NCBI GenBank assembly: GCA_030600625.1
Contig: JAUVLS010000137.1
Location: 1 to 5,059 of the forward strand
Length of the DNA: 5,059 bases
DNA from: Bacteroidales bacterium
GTDB lineage: Bacteria; Bacteroidota; Bacteroidia; Bacteroidales; UBA12077
Direction of reading: 5' to 3'
In this document: positions 1 through 5,059 of the stretch, one piece after another
Layout: every line of letters begins with the position of its first letter
How positions within the stretch are numbered: the first letter of the stretch is position 1
Notes under the pieces: model-generated
Told to the model about the DNA's origin: nothing
The model's database searches: none
The model's input: only the letters and a program-made list of their open reading frames with translations
Position numbers and translations under genes: made by a program

Positions 1-2
1 TC

Positions 3-113
3 GGTGTAATTATGCAAGAAACCGGAGTAAATAGATTTACAATGTCGGTTAAACAATGGATTGAAAGGACTAATGCTATTGGTATTGTAGCTAAAGCTGT
101 TAATAATGAATGA
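3..113 (+). pseudogene. KilA-N domain protein, remnant (5' end outside window)
   Basis: Frame 3 is open from the left edge and gives 36 codons ending at TGA 111-113. The segment NRFTMSVKQWIERTNAIGI matches, from memory, the part of Bacteroidota KilA-N domain proteins that reads roughly FTMS.K.WIE.TNAIGI.SK.GRYGG.YAHKDIAF. KilA-N is a DNA-binding domain common in phage and mobile-element proteins. Here the text diverges right after IVAKA: the expected GRYGG/AHKD block is missing and VNNE-stop follows, so the domain is cut in its middle. The frame reopens after the TGA and runs to TAA 198-200 (EGLNESIEKNEI...). This might be a displaced piece of the C-terminal part, implying an internal deletion, but that is only a guess. 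The family call rests on about 30 residues. The alternative is a genuinely short C-terminus of an unrelated protein. Confidence 0.55.
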
Positions 114-216
114 GAAGGACTTAATGAAAGCATTGAAAAAAATGAAATTGTAAGTTCGTGCCTTATTATGGATTTACGAAAACTAATTTGTGAGCATTAA
201 TACCATTGTAATATTT

Positions 217-300
217 TCAATATATAAGAACCAAGCATATCTTATTTAAATCTAATGCTTCAAGAATTTTTTCTTTATCTTCGTTATGTTTTTTAGACAT
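217..300 (-). pseudogene. 27-codon ORF, possible N-terminal gene stump
   Basis: Reading leftward from ATG at 300-298, this encodes MSKKHNEDKEKILEALDL followed by NKICLVLIY and a TGA at 219-217. The first 18 residues are charged and helix-prone, like the start of small helix-turn-helix or phage-type proteins. The last nine are hydrophobic and look unrelated, as if the frame runs into foreign sequence. The leader is A/T-rich without a Shine-Dalgarno, as for other starts here. It lies between a broken KilA-N gene and the protease promoter region, so a decayed mobile-element gene is plausible. It could equally be a chance ORF; I do not recognise a family. Confidence 0.2.
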
Positions 301-319
301 TTTTTACAAAAGCAAACCG

Positions 320-337
320 AAAATAAAATTTTATTTT
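320..337. repeat. Perfect 18-bp A/T palindrome upstream of the protease gene
   Basis: AAAATAAAATTTTATTTT reads the same on both strands and lies 58 bp before the protease start codon. It could be an operator half-site pair, a weak bidirectional terminator separating the left-hand debris from the protease gene, or chance in A/T-rich DNA. There is no G/C in the stem, so terminator function would be weak. Confidence 0.3.
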
Positions 338-395
338 TCAAATTAATCGATTCGTAATTTATTTAGTCTATATAATCAAATCAAAACAATTAAAT

Positions 396-3300
396 ATGCA
401 TAAAATTAGAATTAAACTTTCAGCAATAGCCTTACTAATTGTGTTTACAGCACTTTCAACCAAGGCCCAAAAAGATGCCCGCTTATTGCGATTCCCTGAT
501 ATTAATAATAATTTGATAGCTTTTGTATATGCAGGCGATATCTGGACAGTTGGTGTAAACGGTGGAGATGCTATCAGACTAACATCACATAAAGGATTAG
601 AATTATTCCCAAGAATTTCTCCTGATGGAAATTGGATTGCATTTTCTGCAGAATATTCAGGTAGTAGACAGGTGTATGTTATGCCAGCAACAGGAGGAAT
701 TCCTCAACAATTAACTTTTTATAACGATGTTGGAGAAATGCCTCCGCGAGGTGGTTTCGATAATGTTATTTTAGACTGGACACCAGATAGCAAGAATGTT
801 CTGATTAGAGGAAATAGAACTCCTTTTGGAAAACGAAATGGGAAATACTTTTTAGTTAGTATTGATGGTAGTTTAGAAAAGCCATTACAAATAACTGATG
901 GCGGTTTTGGTGTACTTTCACCCGATGCTTCAAAAATATGTTATACTCCAATTAGTCGCGAATTCAGAACATGGAAACGTTACAAAGGTGGCCGTGCTTC
1001 TGACATTTATATTTATGATTTACAAAACGATCTATCGGAAAAGATAACTGATTTTGTTGGAACTGATCAAATCCCTGTTTGGTATAAAAACAAAATATAC
1101 TTTGCTTCCGACAGAGATTTAACTTTAAACATTTATAGTTACGATCTGGACACCAAAGAAACAAAACAGATTACAAGTCATTCTGAATTTGATGTAATGT
1201 GGCCTTCAGGCGAAAACGGAATGATTGCTTATGAAAATGGCGGACACATTTATAAACTAAATGTTGAAACCGGAAAAACTGAGAAAGTAAGCGTTAATAT
1301 AAGTTTCGACAATCCAAACATTCTTCCGTATTTTAAAAACGTAAGTGATTTCATCGAAGGTGCTGCAATATCACCAGGTGGGAAACGTGCTTTATTTGAT
1401 GCCCGTGGTGATATCTTTTCTGTTCCAGCCGAAAACGGTTTTACAATAAACCTTACCAAAACTCAAGGTATTCGTGAAATGTCTCCGGCATGGTCACCAA
1501 ACGGGAAATATATTTCTTACATATCTGATGCAAGCGGTGAATACGAAATTTATCTTTTAGAAAATAAAGAAGGAGCTAAAGCCAAACAGTTAACTTTTAA
1601 CTCAAAAGCATGGAAATATGATCCTATATGGTCGCCAGACAGTAAATATTTATTATTTTCTGATCGTACTTTAAAACTGCAATATATTGATATTGCTACG
1701 GGTACAATAAAAGTTGTTGCAAGTGCTTATTCTAATGAAATCAGAGATTACAGTTTTTCACCGGATTCAAAATGGATTACCTATACCAATGATAGCGAAA
1801 ATAGTAATAGTGCAATTTGGGTTTACAATCTTGCTACGGGTCAGAATCACAAGTTAACCGATGATACTTTTGCTGATAACAGTCCTGTTTTCTCGAAATG
1901 CGGTGATTATATTTTCTTCTTATCAAATCGTGATTTTAATCTTAATTTTTCAAGCTTTGAGTTTACATACTTATACGACAAGGCAACCAGAATTTATGCA
2001 TTGGCTTTAAGAAAAGATAGTCCAAAGCTGTTTAAATTCAAAAATGATGTTGTAACTGCAAAAGCTGAAGATTCATCAAAAGACAAAAAAGGTAAAAAAG
2101 ATAAAAAAAACAATGATGAACCCGAAAAAGATAAGCTAAATATTAAAATTGATTTTGACGGTATTGCTGATAGAATAATGGATTTACCAATTGCTGACGG
2201 AAATTACAGATTTCTTAAAGCAGTTGAAGGTGGAATTCTATATGGTGCTGAAGACGGATTGCATAAATATGATATTTCAGAAGAAAAAGACGAGTTAATT
2301 ATATCTGATGTCAGATGGGCAATACTATCTGCTGATGGTAAAAAAATGCTTTATACAACAAAAGGTGATTATGGTATTGTAAAAATTTCACCAAAACAAA
2401 AAGCTGGTGATGGCAAATTAGATTTGAGTAATGTAGAAATGAAAATTGATCCTAAAAAAGAATGGGAACAGATTTATACCGATGGATGGAGAATTTTTAG
2501 AGATTACTTTTATGTTTCAAACTTACATAATATCGATTGGGCCGGTTTAAAAGTCAAATATGCTCAATTATTACCTTATGTAAGCCACAGAGCCGATTTA
2601 GACTATATTTTCTGTGAAATTGTTGCAGAATCGAATACAGGTCATGCTTATGATAATTATGGCGATTTTGAAAGAGTAAAACGCATTGATGGTGGTTTAT
2701 TAGGAGCAGAATTTAAAACTGATGAAAATGCAAATCGCTATATCATTTCGAAAATTTACAAAGGCGAAAACTGGAATGATGCTCGTAAATCTCCTTTAAC
2801 TGAACAAGGTATAAATATTAAAGAAGGAGATTATTTAATTAACCTGAATGGGAATAATGTAACATTAGCTGATAATCCTTATATTTTCCTTGAAAATACG
2901 GCAGATAAACATATCGAAATAACTGTTAATTCTACTCCATCAGAAACGGGAGCTAAAACTTATACCGTAAAAACTATAAGCAGTGAATTGAAATTATTCT
3001 ATTTAGATTGGGTTGAAACACGTCGTGCTATGGTTGATAAACTTTCTGGTGGAAGAATTGGTTATATTCATGTTCCAAATACTGCAGTAGAAGGTAATTA
3101 CGAACTACATCGTGGAATGTATGCTTATCATAACAAAGAAGCATTAATTATAGATGAACGCTTTAACGGTGGTGGTTTTATTCCTGAAAATATGGTCGAC
3201 ATGCTTGATCGTAAAACTTTAAGCTACTGGCACAGAAACGGTTTACATCCTATGAAATCCCCTACTATTGCTCATGATGGTCCAAAAGTTATGTTAATTA

Positions 3301-3677
3301 ACGGATATTCATCATCGGGTGGAGATGCCTTTCCTTATTATTTCAAAAAGAAAGGATTAGGAGTTCTTATTGGAACCAGAACATGGGGTGGATTAGTTGG
3401 TATTAGCGGTAATGCAGGACTAGTTGATGGTGGTTATATTGCAGTTCCAAGATTCGGTGTATTTGATGAAAATGAAGAATGGATAATTGAAGGTATCGGA
3501 GTATATCCGGATATTGAAGTTATCGATGAACCACATTTAACCGCAAAAGGAATTGATCCTAGCATTGAAGAAGCGGTTAAAGTTTTATTGAAAGAATTGG
3601 AAGAAAATCCTGTAAAGAAACCAAAATCTCCAGACGCTCCTGATCGCTCAGGATGGATTGAAAAAGAAATAAAATAA
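396..3677 (+). CDS. Periplasmic tricorn protease homologue (S41 family, PDZ-containing)
   Basis: This is a complete 1093-residue serine protease of the tricorn type (MEROPS S41), usual length for bacterial members. In order: a Sec signal peptide (residues 1-24, basic MHKIRIK, hydrophobic core, likely cleavage TKA|Q); a first beta-propeller (about 30-305; PD40-type motif ISPDG at 74-78); a second propeller (about 320-675; ISPGG 325, WSPNG 366, WSPDS 412, FSPDS 454) containing a Lys/Asp/Glu-rich insert at 556-581; helical C1 (about 685-762); PDZ (about 764-861); and the S41 core (about 885-1050) with DERFNGGG at 920-927 and TWGG at 996-999. By comparison with Thermoplasma tricorn, the catalytic residues are His750, Ser974 (SSSGGD) and Glu1032 (EGIGVYPD). 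The archaeal Ser before the histidine is Gly749. Archaeal tricorn trims proteasome-derived peptides in the cytosol; this one is exported, so degradation of peptides in the envelope is the likely role (inference). The ATG at 396 is chosen because it directly precedes the signal peptide; the leader is A-rich with no Shine-Dalgarno. It is monocistronic, ending in a terminator. Confidence 0.93.
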   Translation: MHKIRIKLSAIALLIVFTALSTKAQKDARLLRFPDINNNLIAFVYAGDIWTVGVNGGDAIRLTSHKGLELFPRISPDGNWIAFSAEYSGSRQVYVMPATGGIPQQLTFYNDVGEMPPRGGFDNVILDWTPDSKNVLIRGNRTPFGKRNGKYFLVSIDGSLEKPLQITDGGFGVLSPDASKICYTPISREFRTWKRYKGGRASDIYIYDLQNDLSEKITDFVGTDQIPVWYKNKIYFASDRDLTLNIYSYDLDTKETKQITSHSEFDVMWPSGENGMIAYENGGHIYKLNVETGKTEKVSVNISFDNPNILPYFKNVSDFIEGAAISPGGKRALFDARGDIFSVPAENGFTINLTKTQGIREMSPAWSPNGKYISYISDASGEYEIYLLENKEGAKAKQLTFNSKAWKYDPIWSPDSKYLLFSDRTLKLQYIDIATGTIKVVASAYSNEIRDYSFSPDSKWITYTNDSENSNSAIWVYNLATGQNHKLTDDTFADNSPVFSKCGDYIFFLSNRDFNLNFSSFEFTYLYDKATRIYALALRKDSPKLFKFKNDVVTAKAEDSSKDKKGKKDKKNNDEPEKDKLNIKIDFDGIADRIMDLPIADGNYRFLKAVEGGILYGAEDGLHKYDISEEKDELIISDVRWAILSADGKKMLYTTKGDYGIVKISPKQKAGDGKLDLSNVEMKIDPKKEWEQIYTDGWRIFRDYFYVSNLHNIDWAGLKVKYAQLLPYVSHRADLDYIFCEIVAESNTGHAYDNYGDFERVKRIDGGLLGAEFKTDENANRYIISKIYKGENWNDARKSPLTEQGINIKEGDYLINLNGNNVTLADNPYIFLENTADKHIEITVNSTPSETGAKTYTVKTISSELKLFYLDWVETRRAMVDKLSGGRIGYIHVPNTAVEGNYELHRGMYAYHNKEALIIDERFNGGGFIPENMVDMLDRKTLSYWHRNGLHPMKSPTIAHDGPKVMLINGYSSSGGDAFPYYFKKKGLGVLIGTRTWGGLVGISGNAGLVDGGYIAVPRFGVFDENEEWIIEGIGVYPDIEVIDEPHLTAKGIDPSIEEAVKVLLKELEENPVKKPKSPDAPDRSGWIEKEIK

Positions 3678-3687
3678 ATAACATACT

Positions 3688-3713
3688 AAAGCCGGATTTA
3701 CTCCGGCTTTTTT
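3688..3713 (+). terminator. Rho-independent terminator of the protease gene
   Basis: A perfect 9-bp stem, AAAGCCGGA (3688-3696) and TCCGGCTTT (3702-3710), closes a 5-nt loop and ends in a run of six T (3708-3713). It starts 11 bp after the protease stop codon. An outer match, TACTAAA (3684-3690) with TTTAGTA (3711-3717), could lengthen the hairpin. On the minus strand the stem is followed by only three T, so it should act mainly on the protease transcript. Confidence 0.9.
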
Positions 3714-3882
3714 AGTACCATTTTACTATTATACCGTTTATTATTCAAAATGCCATATTTGTGAAAAACAAATATGGATTGAATATATAACGGCATTAAC
3801 CATTCTAGACTTTAAAGTACCATCCCGATTTAAACGGGACGACACTTTGAAGAAGAATTGGTATAACTTTCCAATATACTAA
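3712..3882. repeat. Convergent intergenic region with a large imperfect dyad of two hairpins
   Basis: The space between the two stop codons has no ORF but is highly structured. Hairpin 1 (3734-3793): CCATATTTGT/ACAAATATGG with loop GAAAA, then TATTCAA/TTGAATA, then CCGTT/AACGG, 22 pairs in all. Hairpin 2 (3799-3862): TCCCG/CGGGA around ATTTAAA, then CTTTAAAGT/ACTTTGAAG with one T-G pair, then ATTCT/AGAAT and ACC/GGT. The flanks can pair as TTAGTA (3712-3717) with TACTAA (3877-3882), and TTATA (3729-3733) with TATAA (3862-3866), which would make a three-way junction. Neither hairpin has a clean T-run, so simple terminators are not a good fit. Candidates are a MITE-like palindromic element, a structured 3' region of the minus-strand gene, or a small RNA. 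No tRNA-type signature is visible. Confidence 0.5.
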
Positions 3883-4566
3883 CTAATCCTCTGCATCTTC
3901 TACAGCTTTCTTAAGCTCTTTTGCTGCATCTTCTGCCGCTTCTTGGTATTCTTCTAATACTTTATCAACCTCATTAGAATATTTATTTACAGCTGATCTT
4001 GTTCCTAATCCAATAACAAAAAATAATACCAGCAAACCTCCTAAAACATAAGAAACTATTTTTGCAGGCTTATCAGTACCTTTAAGTGTAATAGTAACAG
4101 CAATATATAATAAATACAATGCATACAAGTTAATTGCAAGACTAATAACAGAACTAAGAAGATGAATACCACCTAAGAAACCAAAGAATGCGCTTATTGG
4201 CATAATTACCATTAACGCAGCGGCAACTCTCATACCAGGTTCAAACTCTGAATTTCCTTTACAAATTGATGAAATAATTAAAACGATTACTCCTCCAATA
4301 AATACACCAATAACAGCAGCAACAATTGACCATATGAGAGCAAGAAAACCAACAGCTCCTCCAAATAAACCTGAAACTTCTGATAAGTTTAATAGGCTCC
4401 AAAGCAATGCAAAAACACCTGCTATTGCACCATATATTAATACTTTAATGATAGGCTCTCCCATCCCTCCAGTAATTTCCATTGTAGAAAAATATTCCTT
4501 AGGAGATAAAAGTACTTTTTTTGAATCTTGGAAAAATTTGTTAAAATTAAAACTCTTGTTATCCAT
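3883..4566 (-). CDS. Yip1-family integral membrane protein
   Basis: This is a complete 227-residue membrane protein. A short soluble N-terminus with KKVLLSPKEYFSTM (residues 16-29) resembles the entry motif of bacterial Yip1-domain proteins, in which a helix with LLSP precedes the membrane part. About six hydrophobic segments follow: roughly 39-61, 66-86, 87-102, 113-135, 138-161 and 168-189. The protein ends in a soluble tail (194-227) rich in Glu, Lys and Ala (VDKVLEEYQEAAEDAAKEL), predicted by eye to be helical and perhaps a coiled coil. Eukaryotic Yip1 proteins act in vesicle trafficking; the bacterial members have no settled function, so none is assigned. The ATG at 4566 directly precedes the conserved N-terminal helix; its leader is A/T-rich with no Shine-Dalgarno. 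It lies 174 bp downstream of the ClC gene, on the same strand, and ends in TAG facing the protease gene. The fold class is fairly sure and the family name less so. Confidence 0.75.
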   Translation of the reverse strand: MDNKSFNFNKFFQDSKKVLLSPKEYFSTMEITGGMGEPIIKVLIYGAIAGVFALLWSLLNLSEVSGLFGGAVGFLALIWSIVAAVIGVFIGGVIVLIISSICKGNSEFEPGMRVAAALMVIMPISAFFGFLGGIHLLSSVISLAINLYALYLLYIAVTITLKGTDKPAKIVSYVLGGLLVLFFVIGLGTRSAVNKYSNEVDKVLEEYQEAAEDAAKELKKAVEDAED

Positions 4567-4740
4567 AACATTTAATTTTTAAGGTTATATTAATAAAGAT
4601 AATGTTTGTAATTTAAATTTAATCCAAATAATTATTACGTTATTTTAAATTAAGATAAATCTACAAAAATTTATGATTCAAAAAAAATAACTATTTATAT
4701 TTTTGATTATTAACCTTAGAACTGCTTATAACCATTTACA
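4567..4740 (-). other. Intergenic leader of the Yip1-family gene
   Basis: These 174 bp of very A/T-rich DNA lie between the ClC stop and the Yip1-family start. They include an A8 run at 4680-4687. I found no exact Bacteroidota promoter (TTTG, then TAnnTTTG) on the minus strand and no G/C-rich terminator hairpin after the ClC stop. The length would allow a separate promoter for the Yip1-family gene, but none can be placed with confidence. Confidence 0.4.
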
Positions 4741-5059
4741 TTATTCATCTGAAATTTCAAGTAAAAGATTTCGGTATGCTGAAAATAATTTCGATTTAGA
4801 TACCATACCTATATATTTTGCATTATCAATTACCGGTAAGTTCCATGCCCCGGTTGTTTCAAATTTCTCAATAACATCTTTCATGGTATCTTTATAAGCA
4901 ATATAAGCAGGAGGTAAAATCATTAAATTACTAACCATAGTTGTATCATACATATCTTTCTCAAACATAATTTCACGAATATGGTCCATCAGAATAATAC
5001 CTATCAGTATTCCTTCATCATCAATAACCGGAAACATATTTCGTTTCGATTTTGAAACT
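4741..5059 (-). CDS. ClC-type chloride channel/antiporter, C-terminal CBS region (5' end outside window)
   Basis: The frame is open across the right edge. The ATG at 5037 is internal, because VSKSKRN reads in frame before it, so the visible part is the last 105 residues of a longer protein. It contains the end of one CBS domain (SKSKRNMFPVIDDEG and IILMDHIREIMFEKDMYD) and a complete second CBS domain (SNLMILPPAYI through GAWNLPVID to KYIGMVSKSKLFSAYR). The IMF..(D/E)MYD linker, AWNLPV and the SKSK.F..YR ending are, from memory, typical of Bacteroidota ClC proteins, whose membrane domain would lie off the window. ClC proteins move chloride across the inner membrane, as channels or H+/Cl- exchangers; CBS pairs commonly bind adenine nucleotides and modulate gating. 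The gene ends in TAA 174 bp before the Yip1-family gene. The alternative is another CBS-pair protein, but the linker and tail favour ClC. Confidence 0.82.
   Translation of the reverse strand, partial: VSKSKRNMFPVIDDEGILIGIILMDHIREIMFEKDMYDTTMVSNLMILPPAYIAYKDTMKDVIEKFETTGAWNLPVIDNAKYIGMVSKSKLFSAYRNLLLEISDE

Noticed and set aside
111..113. TGA in the KilA-N frame read as tryptophan (recoding)
   Set aside because: The complete genes here use TGG for Trp and nothing else suggests an altered code. The loss of the conserved block before the TGA points to a broken gene.
371..376. TATAAT just upstream of the protease start, and TATTTTTC at 332-339 as near matches to promoter -10/-7 elements
   Set aside because: Such matches are expected in A/T-rich DNA. 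No matching -35 or -33 element sits at the right distance, and Bacteroidota promoters usually need TAnnTTTG.
964..1459. Minus-strand ORFs of 66 and 69 codons inside the protease gene
   Set aside because: They lie fully within a well-supported coding frame, with Cys/Phe-rich or otherwise unnatural composition and no recognisable domain.
3785..3867. TATAAC at both ends of hairpin 2, suggesting an integron attC site
   Set aside because: The two TATAAC copies are direct rather than inverted, and the required RYYYAAC/GTTRRRY pair is absent.
4334..4897. Plus-strand ORFs of 82 and 64 codons opposite the Yip1-family and ClC genes
   Set aside because: They are antisense shadows of the two minus-strand genes; the minus frames carry membrane segments and CBS motifs.

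Overview
The window is AT-rich and looks like a chromosomal segment of a Bacteroidota bacterium. The clues are a large secreted tricorn-type protease whose signal peptide ends in ..TKA|Q, a ClC channel tail with a Bacteroidota-style CBS pair, translation starts without Shine-Dalgarno sequences (A/T-rich leaders instead), and A/T-rich codon usage throughout. Phylum assignment is inference from these protein and leader styles; no rRNA or other marker is present.

Layout: (1) Positions 1-395 hold debris and the leader of the protease gene. A 37-residue fragment of a KilA-N domain protein (phage/mobile-element family) enters from the left edge and stops at a TGA at 111-113, where the domain should continue. 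The frame then stays open to a TAA at 198-200. A 27-codon ORF on the minus strand (300-217) may be another gene stump. (2) Positions 396-3677 hold one complete 1093-residue periplasmic tricorn protease homologue: signal peptide, two beta-propellers, helical C1, PDZ and S41 catalytic domain. A strong intrinsic terminator follows at 3688-3713. (3) Positions 3712-3882 form a non-coding convergent intergenic region with unusually extensive dyad symmetry: two adjacent ~60-nt imperfect hairpins enclosed by a weaker outer stem. (4) Positions 4566-3883 (minus) encode a complete 227-residue Yip1-family membrane protein with a charged helical tail. (5) Positions 5059-4741 (minus) hold the C-terminal 105 residues of a ClC chloride channel/antiporter, cut by the window edge.

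The protease gene converges on the two minus-strand membrane-protein genes, which run in the same direction but are 174 bp apart, so co-transcription is possible but not shown. No shared pathway links the protease to its neighbours. I see no convincing new multi-gene system. The items most worth a second look are the structured intergenic element at 3712-3882, the broken KilA-N remnant at the left edge, and the Ser-to-Gly change next to the catalytic histidine of the protease.
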